A stretch of 64,000 nucleotides of DNA from Trichomonas vaginalis G3 (GCF_026262505.1 NC_067204.1:11922522-11986521), one strand, 5' to 3'; counted from the first letter of the stretch, positions 48,890-58,759 are shown. Made by a program: numbers and translations. The notes: generated from the sequence alone by a model not told the origin.

Positions 48890-50587
48890 TATTCTCTTTC
48901 ATTTCATATTAATCATTATTATATAGAGTTCTCTTTCATTTCATATTAATCATTATTTTATGGAATCCTCTTTCATTTCATATTAATCATTATTTTATGG
49001 AATCCTCTTTCATTTCATATCAATCATTATTTTATCAAATATATTTTATAATATTGAATCTCCACTTTCTATTGCAATTCGCAATACATCCATTGATATT
49101 GTTAAATTCTTAATTGAACATGGCGCTGATGTCAATGCTAAACTTAATCAATTTCATTTCATATTAATCATTATTATATGATATTCTCTTTCATTTCTTA
49201 TTAATCATTATTATATTATATTCTCTTTCATTTCATATTAATCATTATTTTATGGAATCCTCTTTCATTTCATATCAATCATTATTTTATCAAATATATT
49301 TTATAATATTGAATCTCCACTTTCTATTGCAATTCGCAATACATCCATTGATATTGTTAAATTCTTAATTGAACATGGCGCTGATGTCAATGCTAAACTT
49401 AATCAATTTCATTTCATATTAATCATTATTATATATAGTTCTATTTCATTTCATATTAATCATTATTATATGATATTCTCTTTCATTTCATATTAATCAT
49501 TATTATATGATATTCTCTTTCATTTCATATTAATCATTATTTTATGGAATCTTCTTTCATTTCATATTAATCATTATTATATATAGTTCTCTTTCATTTC
49601 TTATTAATCATTATTATATTATATTCTCTTTCATTTCATATTAATCATTATTATATATAGTTCTATTTCATTTCATATTAATCATTATTTTATGGAATCC
49701 TCTTTCATTTCATATTAATCATTATTTTATGGAATCCTCTTTCATTTCATATCAATCATTATTTTATGGAATCTTCTTTCATTTCATATTAATCATTATT
49801 ATATTATATTCTCTTTCATTTCATATTAATCATTATTATATTATATTCTCTTTCATTTCATATCAATCATTATTTTATCAAATATATTTTATAATATTGA
49901 ATCTCCACTTTCTATTGCAATTCGCAATACATCCATTGATATTGTTAAATTCTTAATTGAACATGGCGCTGATGTCAATGCTAAACTTAATCAATTTCAT
50001 TTCATATTAATCATTATTATATGATATTCTCTTTCATTTCATATTAATCATTATTATATATAGTTCTATTTCATTTCATATTAATCATTATTATATATAG
50101 TTCTCTTTCATTTCATATTAATCATTATTATATGATATTCTCTTTCATTTCATATTAATCATTATTATATGATATTCTCTTTCATTTCATATTAATCATT
50201 ATTATATATAGTTCTATTTCATTTCATATTAATCATTATTATATAGAGTTCTCTTTCATTTCATATTAATCATTATTTTATGGAATCCTCTTTCATTTCA
50301 TATTAATCATTATTTTATGGAATCCTCTTTCATTTCATATCAATCATTATTTTATCAAATATATTTTATAATATTGAATCTCCACTTTCTATTGCAATTC
50401 GCAATACATCCATTGATATTGTTAAATTCTTAATTGAACATGGCGCTGATGTCAATGCTAAACTTAATCAATTTCATTTCATATTAATCATTATTATATG
50501 ATATTCTCTTTCATTTCCTATTAATCATTATTGTATGGAATCCTCTTTCATTTCATATCAATCATTATTTTATCAAATATATTTTAT
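48858..50587 (+). repeat. 37-bp minisatellite carrying ankyrin fragments
   Basis: About 35 copies of a 37-bp unit (TTTCATTTCATATTAATCAT then TATTATATGATATTCTC, with variants TATATAGTTCTC and TTTATGGAATCCTC). The array is broken by four near-identical ankyrin fragments at 49050-49151, 49305-49406, 49893-49994 and 50370-50471, each preceded by TTTTATCAAATATATTTTAT and each encoding SPLSIAIRNTSIDIVKFL and EHGADVNAK. The whole is a higher-order tandem repeat produced by unequal exchange. Confidence 0.9.
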
Positions 50588-50674
50588 AATATTGAATCTC
50601 CACTTTCTATTGCAATTCAGGAAAATTCAATTGATATTGTTAAATTATTAACCGAGCATGGTGCTAATATATGA
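50588..50674 (+). pseudogene. Displaced 3' end of the ankyrin gene
   Basis: Encodes SPLSIAIQENSIDIVKLL and EHGANI and then TGA. It differs from the four amplified fragments (QENS for RNTS, KLLTEHG for KFLIEHG). It is most likely the original C-terminal repeat of the gene at 47828, cut off by the minisatellite. No start or Inr precedes it. Confidence 0.7.
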
Positions 50675-50740
50675 CACAAAATACTGGAGAGTATTAGTTC
50701 CAAAGTGACAAAATTTTAAACTAAAGGTCTCAATTTTTTT

Positions 50741-50864
50741 AGGGTGCACTTACGGCCCTATGACAGGGCCTTCAATTCAGATGTTTAAGGTTAAATTTCA
50801 ATGGCGCTTCACGCCAGTTGTCAAAAATTTGAATTAAAGTCAGATGGGCGTGATTGCAGCCTTA
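50741..50864. repeat. MITE-like repeat, copy 2
   Basis: Second copy of the unit at 38386-38510, in the same orientation. The termini are AGGGTGCACTTACGGCC and, reverse-complemented, AAGGCTGCAATCACGCCC, so the TIRs are clearer here. It is about 85 percent like copy 1 by eye. Confidence 0.7.
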
Positions 50865-51262
50865 ACTAATGGTTATAGGAAAAATTATTTTTTGTTAAAT
50901 GTTAACCAGTGATCAGAACTCATCCAAGGAAAGATCATAATTGATACGCACAAGATGAAACATAGTATATAAAAATTATATTTATCATAGTTGGATAAAT
51001 ATAAGCATTTATATATGGGTGAGGGCACACATGTGTTTTATATGAAGTTATTAAAATGATTTAGATTTATAATTAATATTGAAAGAAATTTATTAAATAA
51101 AGTTAGAAATATTAGATATAAGAAACAGTGATTGATAAAATACTAAAATATTTATACTGCTTATACATTTATATGTATGAAAATTGATAGTTTTAACATT
51201 TTTGGTATTAATATTTCAAAAGTATTTAATTATGAAATTTGCTTATTTAAAGGAAATACATT
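50865..51262. other. Gene-free AT-rich region
   Basis: About 400 bp between the MITE and a TIR element. I see no ORF, repeat or RNA gene. Confidence 0.4.
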
Positions 51263-51269
51263 GAATAGG

Positions 51270-52478
51270 TAGGGATTTAAAAAAAGTTCGCAAAATGGCG
51301 AATTGCGCCACTTCTAATTTTTTGGCGAATTCGCCATTTTTCAATTTCGAAACCATATAAAAGGGTCTGTTATTTTTATTTTGTGGAATTCTCGTTTTTT
51401 ATTAATAAAGGGTATAACATTTTTATTGTGTGATAATCTTCATGATTTTAAGATAAGGTCTATTTTTTTTATTTTGGGATTATCGTTTTCCTCTCAATTT
51501 TACTTTACAAAATGGCGAATTCTCAAAATGGCGATCGCCAAATGGCGAATTCGCAATTTGGCGAAGACGTTAAGCCCAATATTATGTTTCAAATTTTCTT
51601 ATCAATTTGCAAAATATATTTGATGAATATATATATTATGACAATAAAGTTCATATTTGTTCACGATTAAAAATTATTAATTTTTTTGGTTTTGCATTTC
51701 ATTATGCTGATTGCAAAATTAGCTTTTCTTGAGGTTAGTTTGATTAAATCATAACAATATATTCTCATACTAACTAATCAGAATAATTTTGAATTCAAAA
51801 TAAGAACTTTATTATTAAGTTCGTTAAAAATTATTACTCATAACATAAACAGTTTTTATGTGCGCTTTAAGAAATGGTATGGTTTTAATTTGAAAAATTT
51901 GAATGAAACAAATTGTTGCCTTTTCAGCACACTCATAATTAATAATATTAATGTTATTTGGAATCTCTTCCTTTATGATATTGTGAAGGGATTTATCAAA
52001 AAATAGATAATATTTGCAAATATTTAGGTTTTTCTCAATTATTCAGCATTTCTAATAATAGAATTTACTTGTGTAAAAATATAATTGAAAAAAAAAGAAT
52101 AAATTATTCAATATTATGAGATAAATAAAAGATATGACCGAGATTATCTAAAAATCATGAGAAGTCATTACAGTATTTGCATGGTACTGTATTAATATAT
52201 TTGAAGTTATATGATAAGTTTCCAGAAATAAGTATTGACGCCTTCAATCTGTCAATTAATCACTTAAATTCAAAATGGTTATCATGAGCATCATGACTAT
52301 ACGAAATAAAGTTATAAACATACTGTAACTATTGACATATGCAAAAATTATCAATGATTATAGCGAGATTAAGTATTTATTATGTCACTTTTTGAGTTCG
52401 CCGAATTCGAAAAAAATCAGGCTGAGTTAGCGAATTTTCAGTAATTCGCCATTTGGCGAAACCGTTTTTAAATCCCTA
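51270..52478. mobile_element. Non-autonomous TIR transposon with GGCGAATTCGCC motifs, ~1.2 kb
   Basis: Inverted termini: TAGGGATTTAAAAAAAGTTC and GCAAAATGGCGAATT on the left, and TAGGGATTTAAAAACGG with TTTCGCCAAATGGCGAATT read inward from the right. A perfect 7-bp direct repeat GAATAGG flanks it (51263-51269 and 52479-52485). The subterminal regions are dense in TGGCGAATTCGCCA palindromes (51290-51340, 51510-51560, 52400-52465), which may be transposase-binding sites. No transposase is encoded. Confidence 0.78.
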
Positions 52479-52485
52479 GAATAGG

Positions 52486-52680
52486 AAATATAAAAATGTG
52501 AAAAATAGTGAGAGTTGAAAGATCTTAAAATATCTTAATTCAAAATTGGATGTAACCTCTCTGACCATTATGAGATAGCTGAGAAAGGAGTCCTGACTTT
52601 GAGAAAGGGCTCCTTGCTCAACTTTCTCCATCAATGATAATTGAAAAAGGTTATTAGACATCCACCACATTCGTCTCAAA
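52486..52680. other. Flank of hairpin array
   Basis: Short stretch with GAGAAAGGAGTCC / AGAAAGGGCTCCTT fragments that may be a decayed first unit of the hairpin array to the right. Confidence 0.3.
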
Positions 52681-53175
52681 ATTCGGCCCCGAGGATTGCA
52701 TTTCAGGTGTTGGCTTTTTCTAAAGCCAGATCTTCGTATTTAATGCTTTTCAGGGCCGAGTTTCTACTGAGAAGTGTCTGCGATCTAGACAATCTCATGG
52801 AACTCGGCTCTGAAGGATGTTAGCGAAGCTCTGGTCTCAGTGTGGTCATAGCCTGTAATTTGATGTCTTTCAGGGCTGAGTTCATACGAAACCGTCTATC
52901 TTTAGGACGATCATCGCAAAACTCCGTCCTGAGGATTGTATTTGAAAGCTTTGGCCAGAGCTTCGTATGGGCACTCTCTCAGGACTGGATTCCTCTCCAA
53001 CCGCCCCGAAGCAGGGCGGTCTTTGAGGAAACCGGCCCCGAGGAATGTTTGCGAAGCTCTGGCCTTAGTAATGGCCAGAGCTTGTTATTTTCGTTCAGAG
53101 CCAAGTTCCTCTGGGAACATTCCTAATGATGACGACCCTTGAGGAACTTGGCTCTGAGGTGATGAATTGTGAGCA
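52681..53175. repeat. GC-rich array of hairpin-forming units
   Basis: About four imperfect units of 108-120 bp, much richer in GC than the flanks. Each has a long stem: 52751-52812, 52871-52932, 52979-53041 and 53095-53156. The last is CAGAGCCAAGTTCCTC paired with GAGGAACTTGGCTCTG. Between them lie second stems (AGCTCTGGCC with GGCCAGAGCT at 53054-53082). Stem arms vary in parallel between units, some by G-U pairs. It may be a structured non-coding RNA, or a foldback element. Short ORFs in it are not called. Confidence 0.65.
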
Positions 53176-53570
53176 CTGGCCTCGATGAATTCCAGACTTT
53201 TTAAATGAATGTTAAAGCTTTAAATAGAATAGGGTATTTGTAATTTATTACAGTGAAGTATTTTAAGAAAGGAGTTTACAAATGCAGGGTAAAGGGACAA
53301 ATCACAGATAAAAATTTGTATAATTCATTTTATGATTCTTTCATCTAATTATGTATGCTAAGTAGCAAAATTACTTGCTTATAGGAATGCAAACTTGAGA
53401 TAAATTATATCAATATGTATTCGTTGATTTTTGGATGAAAAATTTTAAGAGAGCTAATGTTATACAATCATATTGATATTGACATTGACAAAATTTATGA
53501 AAATTGATTCAGATACAGCACCGGAATCGATCTAAAATTTTTGTCAATTTTTTTCAATTTCATTTTTAAA
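53176..53570. other. Intergenic region upstream of hypothetical gene
   Basis: About 395 bp, AT-rich. The only signal I see is the Inr of the next gene. Confidence 0.4.
53560..53568 (+). promoter_or_regulatory. Inr of the gene at 53571
   Basis: TCATTTTTA lies directly before AAATG. It excludes the longer ORF from 53541. Confidence 0.6.
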
Positions 53571-54395
53571 ATGACAGCAGATCCCGAAATATTTGTGGCT
53601 GAAAATCAATTGGCCACTGCACAAAAAGAATTGAACGATTTAAAGCAATTAAGATCACTTGCTACAGGAAATATTCGACCTGGCGAAAATCCAGAACTAG
53701 TTGCCCGAGCAATTAGCGCTTTCATTCCACTTCCAATTAAGTATACTCATTCGCTTCAAAGTTTACAAAGTTTATTCTACTATTCATTAAAAATACAAGA
53801 TACAAAATTATATAATTGGACGTCAGAGCAAATTAAACGATTATACACAGCTTCAATACTAAAAGCATTCCAAGATGCACGCCCACCTGGTACAAACTTA
53901 CCTACACCTCCAGAAACTTCACTTACTGTTTTCAGAACGAAAATTAAAACAATGACTCGTCGAGATGCTGCTGAATTCCTCCTTAGAAAAGATATTCCTC
54001 CATTTTTCGCTACGCAAATTAAAAGATACCTTCAATTCAACGATGACAGAATAAAGATTACTGGAGAAAAACCAGACGAAAGTCCTCTACAACCTGGTGC
54101 AGAGACATTAAGAAAATCGTTTGTTAACCAAGATAGTATGAAATCAAATAATCCAAATTATCCAACAAATCTGATTTCACGAATGAATATTAAACCAATT
54201 GTAGCTGTTCCTTGCTTGATTGAAGCAAATGCTCCTCGTGCTGCTTGGCCTGAAACGACTCAGAGTCCAGTTTTCACTCAAAAGAAGTTCTTCAAAACTA
54301 AACTTGCTTTACCGCTTGAATTGACTATCAAGAAGCTAAATGCTTATAAAGCACCGCAATATATTATCGAAAAAGTTGAAGCAATGGGAGAATAA
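53571..54395 (+). CDS. Conserved-looking hypothetical protein
   Basis: A 274-residue protein. Residues about 10-35 are helical (a heptad-like EIFVAENQLATAQKELNDLK). Residues 45-160 are a helical domain with YTHSLQSLQSLFYYS and TRRDAAEFLLRKDIPPFF. The C-terminal 100 residues are Pro-rich and extended (PGAETLRK, AAWPETTQSPVFTQ) and end in a basic helix. No membrane segment or enzyme motif is seen. The complexity and codon use are those of a real gene, but I cannot name a family; a flagellar or cytoskeletal role would be guesswork. Confidence 0.6.
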   Translation: MTADPEIFVAENQLATAQKELNDLKQLRSLATGNIRPGENPELVARAISAFIPLPIKYTHSLQSLQSLFYYSLKIQDTKLYNWTSEQIKRLYTASILKAFQDARPPGTNLPTPPETSLTVFRTKIKTMTRRDAAEFLLRKDIPPFFATQIKRYLQFNDDRIKITGEKPDESPLQPGAETLRKSFVNQDSMKSNNPNYPTNLISRMNIKPIVAVPCLIEANAPRAAWPETTQSPVFTQKKFFKTKLALPLELTIKKLNAYKAPQYIIEKVEAMGE

Positions 54396-54612
54396 ATTTA
54401 TTGTTTTTAGTTTTCTTATTAATCATTACGTTTTTTAATCTTTCGCTGAAATATTATTCAAATCTATGCTTAAATTAATGATCTTTTGTTAAAAAAAATT
54501 AGAAATTTTTTGAATAAAAACAAAATGTAAGTTTTAAAGAATACACTAAGTCGATAGATATATTTTATAGTAAATGAAATAGACAAATGAATCAAAACAA
54601 AGATATATGTAT

Positions 54613-55089
54613 TTAACCTTGGAAATAAACATCCATTTTATGAACAAATGGTGCAGCATTCATAGTTAGCTTATGTCCATCAAAATTACCTTGCTTAAAT
54701 GTTTCCATGAACTGTTTTGTAGTTGACATTGTAATAATTCCTTCTTCTTTTAGTCTAGATGCAAGTTCAGTTTGATGGTTTTCCATTAATATATCGTTTA
54801 CAACAACAATGAGAGGTTTTCCAAGAGCCATGACTTCCATAATGGTGCCTGCACCAGCGTGACCAATTACAAGGTCAGCTTTGGCGAAAGATTCCTTCAT
54901 TTCATTTGGCTTCATGTATTTTTGATAATTCTTGAGATTTTTGATTTCTCCTTCGAATGCGCCGATTTGAGCAATGATATTATCATAACCTTGCTTTTTA
55001 GCTTCATTGATAAATTCTTCGGAGTCAATTATTTTTATTAATGCATCGAAATGCGTAGATCCTACTGTTACAACAATAGTTTTTCCCAT
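54613..55089 (-). CDS. ALG13: ALG13-type UDP-GlcNAc transferase subunit
   Basis: A 158-residue protein from the ATG at 55089 (an upstream GTG is not needed). It has the GT28 C-terminal fold: VVTVGSTHFDALI at the N-terminus (family VFVTVGTTSFDDLI), then ADLVIGHAGAGTIMEVMALGKPLIVVVN and ENHQTELASRL, the motif that binds UDP-GlcNAc (H-A-G-A-G/S-x-x-E). With the ER membrane anchor ALG14 it adds the second GlcNAc to dolichol-PP-GlcNAc on the cytosolic face. The length is usual for protist and yeast Alg13. ALG14 is not in this window. Confidence 0.93.
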   Translation of the reverse strand: MGKTIVVTVGSTHFDALIKIIDSEEFINEAKKQGYDNIIAQIGAFEGEIKNLKNYQKYMKPNEMKESFAKADLVIGHAGAGTIMEVMALGKPLIVVVNDILMENHQTELASRLKEEGIITMSTTKQFMETFKQGNFDGHKLTMNAAPFVHKMDVYFQG

Positions 55090-55319
55090 TTTTAAAATTT
55101 CTGTCACCTTTTTTACTTACTGTGCAGTGGCTCACTTTTGTGGACAAGTTGCACAAAAATGCTTAATTATCTAAAAAAACATAATATATAAAGTCTATAC
55201 ATATTGGTTGTTATTACTTATTAGTTTAAAACCCAACATTTATTCCCCGCCAAATTATTTTTATATTCCTTTCAAAATTTCCCGCCAACCGAAAAAACGG
55301 TTTATTCATTTTTTTGGTG

Positions 55320-55700
55320 GAGAGTGAGATTGGTGTACTCAGCTATTGACAGAATTGGTCTTTACGGCAGGCCACTATCTGTTATTGGATTATATTGAGA
55401 GACTGTTCTCGGCTATTGACAGAAATGGTCTTTACGGCAGGCCACTATCTGTTATTGGATTATATTGAAGAACCCCGCCCTAGTGTAATGTAGTTATGGT
55501 GCTTAGTCCCAAAAGCGCGAGAGAGCATGTTTGTAATTCGTTTATGCTGAAGTTATCTGGATGTCCCTCAAATGAAGAAGGAAATCCAGAAAACTTCAGC
55601 ATAAGTTAATGCAGATGTGGTTCTCTGGCTCTTTGTCGGCCAGAGAACGAATAAAGAGTTTATTGGGTGAGTAGGCTCGATGTATGCCTACTCAATACAA
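55320..55700. repeat. Tandem and hairpin cluster
   Basis: A direct repeat of about 70 bp (TTTACGGCAGGCCACTATCT with TGTTATTGGATTATATTGA) occurs twice at 55335-55470. Three hairpins follow: TTATGCTGAAGTTATCTGGA with TCCAGAAAACTTCAGCATAA (55541-55604), GTTCTCTGGC with GGCCAGAGAAC (55619-55648) and GTGAGTAGGC with GCCTACTCAA (55666-55698). The GC content is higher than in the flanks. This may be the edge of a mobile element. Confidence 0.55.
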
Positions 55701-55704
55701 ATAT

Positions 55705-57510
55705 ACGTTATTTTTGATTTCTTATGAGATAACATCATGTGCTTTGTTGCACAAACCAAAGGTAGGTCAACAAAGTCGTAACGATGCTTTCTTGATTTTG
55801 ATAATGGATTTAGACTATGTAGGAAGAAAACTGCAAGAGCGATTTCGAGGAAATATTATTAAAATTAACATTCGATTCTTTGACCTGCAAATAAACATAT
55901 TTGTACTGTTCATCGGTTTTACAGAATAGATCTTGCGTTGTTGCATGTTTTGAAAAAGTATCTAGAATTTTTCCTAAGATACTCATTTTGCGAGATAAAA
56001 TGATATACTATCTACTAGACATTTGTGTATTGCTTCCTATATGTGGCTAGTAACTACAGAAATTGTAGTTTCAGGAAATTTGAATACATTTGGAATTCTA
56101 AGAAAGACATTGTAATATTGAGCGTCTCCTATTTCAATATATCATATTGATGAAAATATAAATTCATGTAATCTGTCCTTAAATATGCTATCTAAACTTG
56201 TGATAGAAACTCAATTTCACCATAAAATATGAGAAAATTCCAAACTGTGAAATAAAACGAACATATTCAAATATGAGATAACAACCATCTATATTAGGTT
56301 TCTCAATTCTTCATTTAAAATTCCAAAAAAAATTCAAAAATTTGAAAATGGAGAGAAGAAATACGAATTTTCCATGAAAATTTGCAAAATGAAAAATTTT
56401 TGGAATTACAAACGTTATTTATTTTTGATGCTTGTTCCAAAATTTGTCTTTTTCCCCATATCTGATATGAATATTTTGGATTATTATTATAATTTATTTT
56501 TAATAACATATTTCATGTTATTCATATAATGGTTTGTTTTAGGGAATGAATGAGAATATATTTATTTAAAAAAAGAGAAAAGGTATTAGAATAGATTTTT
56601 ATTTGAGCGTATTTAAAAGGTTCTATTTCAAAAACTTTATGTAGTTTGCTTTTGTAAGCAACGTAAAACAACATCTTCAAGTTATTTGTTGCAATTCGGG
56701 GATTAATGGAGAATTTTTGCTGTATATTAGTTATAAATTTGTTTTTAGTAGATAAATTCGTCATGTTCCCGTTTGTAACTCATTTTGTTTTTGCTTTATT
56801 GATGAAATTTCAATTTGTTGAGTGAATATCGACAAATTTGTTAAATCTTGTTTTAAGCGCAGCAGCAATATTTAGAGCCTATTAATTATATCTAGACTTT
56901 CAGTATTTTGCATTATTTTTATGGTTGAGGCAAGAACAATTGCCTAACTAAGTAACGCATGTAAAATGACTTTTTCGCGAAAACGGTCTTGCAGATTTTT
57001 ATGAGAGTAAGATATCAATATATACAACAATTGAGGATTAATCTTATTGCAGTGGCTTACGATTTTCATCGTTCAAAGTATCGGGGCAGATTATTAAATT
57101 TTAAGCTATACAATTTCCATTGTAGAGCTTTATATTTTGAAAGAATAGAACGATTGGATATATTCTGATTAAGTATAAATGACATCGATTTTAAATTGCA
57201 TATATGTCAACACTGTTTCTGAAATTAATGTAAATACAAAGTAAAAAATTACTATGCATGAAGAAAACCTCAATTTCTCTCCACAATTAAGAGAAGTTTG
57301 GAGTTTTATTACTGAGAAAAATCGGCTTGAAGTTGTTCATGAGAATTTTTTTTTCTTGTGAAATAACTTATTTTTTGTTGACCTACCTTTATTTTAATAA
57401 GGAAAATAAAAAATATATTGTGCAACAAAGCACATGATATTATAAAGACGAAAAACTATTTTCTCATAAGAAATCAACAAGCATATCATGTGATTTATTG
57501 ATCTGCAGTG
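55705..57510. mobile_element. Possible degenerate element bounded by imperfect inverted repeats
   Basis: The left copy contains GATTTCTTATGAGA, ATCATGTGCTTTGTTGCACAA and AAAGGTAGGTCAACAAA (55714-55780). The same three pieces occur inverted and spread out at 57368-57475. A further degenerate ATCATGTGATTTATTGATCTGC lies at 57485. The interior of about 1.6 kb is AT-rich with no believable gene, and ORFs at 55684, 56315 and 56522 are chance. I see no target duplication, so the boundaries are unsure. Confidence 0.4.
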
Positions 57511-57549
57511 CGAAGATATATATTTGATCAAATATAATTTGAGACCTCA

Positions 57550-57723
57550 GGTGGCTTCGCTTGCCCTTCGGGCAAGCACGCCACCTTCGGCCAAATTAAA
57601 TATTTTTTTTAAAAAATTGAATTATTCACTATTTAGTTGGCGCTTTGCGCCAACCAAATAACGAAGAATACTAATAAGGTCAGGTAAGTGGGGCTTCCAG
57701 GCGCGTTGCGCCCTCTAGCCCCG
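57550..57723. terminator. Three GC-rich hairpins at the Maverick left side
   Basis: GGTGGCTTCGCTTGCCC pairs with GGGCAAGCACGCCACC (57550-57585); GTTGGCGC with GCGCCAAC (57636-57654); GGGGCT plus GCGC with GCGC plus AGCCCC (57690-57722). They have tight TTC, TTT and GTT loops in an otherwise AT-rich region. They may end transcription or act as structural ends of the element; the terminator role is a guess. Confidence 0.4.
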
Positions 57724-57763
57724 AAGATGTTTAGTATAAATGAAGTTTTTATTCGGAAAATTG

Positions 57764-57888
57764 TTAGTCTTCTGGTGTGAATTCGGAGGACTCTTCTTCT
57801 TCCTCCATTGCTTCTGGGAAGAAGCCTTCTTCTGGGTCGAAAACATTATATAATGTGTCGCTTTTCACAAATTATATATGTTTTCATG
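57764..57888 (-). pseudogene. Short acidic Maverick ORF, frameshifted
   Basis: The minus-strand frame ending at TAA 57764 encodes a Glu-rich tail (LYNVFDPEEGFFPEAM, then EEEEESSEFTPED). An ATG at 57888 lies in another frame with MKTYIICEK, so one frameshift separates the start from the tail. Too short to name; it may be the remnant of a small Maverick protein or the tail of a larger one. Confidence 0.45.
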
Positions 57889-57943
57889 TTTTGTCACTTT
57901 TCTATCACTTTTCGGGTAAAAACATTTTTATTATTATATATAA

Positions 57944-58102
57944 ATGAATTTTACAAAACCACCGTTACCGTTCTTTGGAAATAAGAGTAGATGTAAAGAT
58001 ATTATATTGAGAGAACTTAAGAAACTACCGAATGGTCTAACATTTGTAGATTTGTTCGGTGGAAGTTTCTATATATCCCATTTATGTCATACAATATTGT
58101 AA
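57944..58102 (+). pseudogene. Truncated D12-class N6-adenine DNA methyltransferase (Dam-like)
   Basis: A 52-residue ORF with the N-terminal motifs of the D12/Dam family: PPLPFFGNKSR (family P-x-x-W/Y-x-G-G-K) and FVDLFGGSFYISHLC (family VEPFxGGGSV, the AdoMet-binding motif I). It stops at 58102, while family members run to about 270 residues, so the catalytic DPPY part is lost. The following 140 bp in the same frame (to about 58248) could be more of the gene. T. vaginalis is known to carry N6-methyladenine and D12-type methyltransferases; this copy cannot be active. Confidence 0.75.
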
Positions 58103-58224
58103 AGTGTCATGAAATGGCTAGAAGATATAAACGACTATGAGTTTAGATATGACAAGATAGAATATGAGAGAGGTCCTATAAACTGGAGAAAGTGTCACAA
58201 TAAAGAAATTTTATTAGTAAGTAA

Positions 58225-58355
58225 ATGTGGTTTGAAATCGGATTGTTAGTTTTAGGTTTTTCCATTGTGTCATTTATTTATTTGACGTGGCAGAAAAGTA
58301 CAGAGAATATGAAGATGAACCAATGCCTGCAAATGTTCAGTATATGTACTCGTAA
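58225..58355 (+). pseudogene. Short single-TM Maverick protein, frameshifted
   Basis: Begins MWFEIGLLVLGFSIVSF, a single transmembrane segment at the N-terminus. After LTWQK the original frame becomes low-complexity, whereas a neighbouring frame gives an acidic tail (YREYEDEPMPANVQYMYS) ending at TAA 58353-58355. One base shift in the AAAAG run near 58295 would join them. It is probably a small virion membrane protein. Confidence 0.5.
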
Positions 58356-58378
58356 GAGATATTTTTATCTAATATTAA

Positions 58379-58741
58379 ATGGACGCACAGAACTTAGCGA
58401 ATGCACAGCAACCTGGACAACCAAACCCAGAGAATATTCCAAATGAAGTTAGAATACAAACTGCAATGGCAAACTATGGTCAAGTGCCAACAGATGTACA
58501 AATGCAAACTGCCATGTCAAATGACGCTGCGTTAGGTTTGCCACCATGGTATGCAAATATGAGATGGAAAGAGTTTTATACAAACCCTGAAGTGGGATAT
58601 AAACAACTTTATGCAGATGACGCGAACACAGGAGTTGACCCAGAATATGTTTTCTACCAGAGGAGAAACAGAATGTATGAGCTCCAGTTAAAGAATGCTA
58701 TGGAACTCAACAGGAAACGTAAGAGACTAGGCGGACATTAG
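58379..58741 (+). CDS. Maverick small protein, Gln/Asn/Ala-rich
   Basis: A 120-residue ORF that appears intact. The N-terminus is Gln/Pro/Asn-rich (QQPGQPNPENIPNE). Two similar segments (RIQTAMANYGQVP and QMQTAMSNDAALG) suggest a duplication. The C-terminus is a basic helix (NRKRKRLGG). It sits directly upstream of the amphipathic small protein at 58760. No family is recognised; a virion or DNA-binding role is inferred from context. Confidence 0.6.
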   Translation: MDAQNLANAQQPGQPNPENIPNEVRIQTAMANYGQVPTDVQMQTAMSNDAALGLPPWYANMRWKEFYTNPEVGYKQLYADDANTGVDPEYVFYQRRNRMYELQLKNAMELNRKRKRLGGH

Positions 58742-58759
58742 ATTTTTACATATAGTAAA

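Noticed and set aside
48858-50587. CRISPR-like regular repeats
   Set aside because: The unit is a 37-bp head-to-tail minisatellite with no unique spacers, and the genome is eukaryotic. The larger inserts are copies of one ankyrin fragment.
52641-53142. Short plus-strand ORFs in the GC-rich array
   Set aside because: They follow the repeat and hairpin structure, have no Inr and no domain.
55684-56764. ORFs of 64-81 codons in the gene-free interval
   Set aside because: AT-driven composition, no Inr, no domain, and they overlap the inverted repeat.
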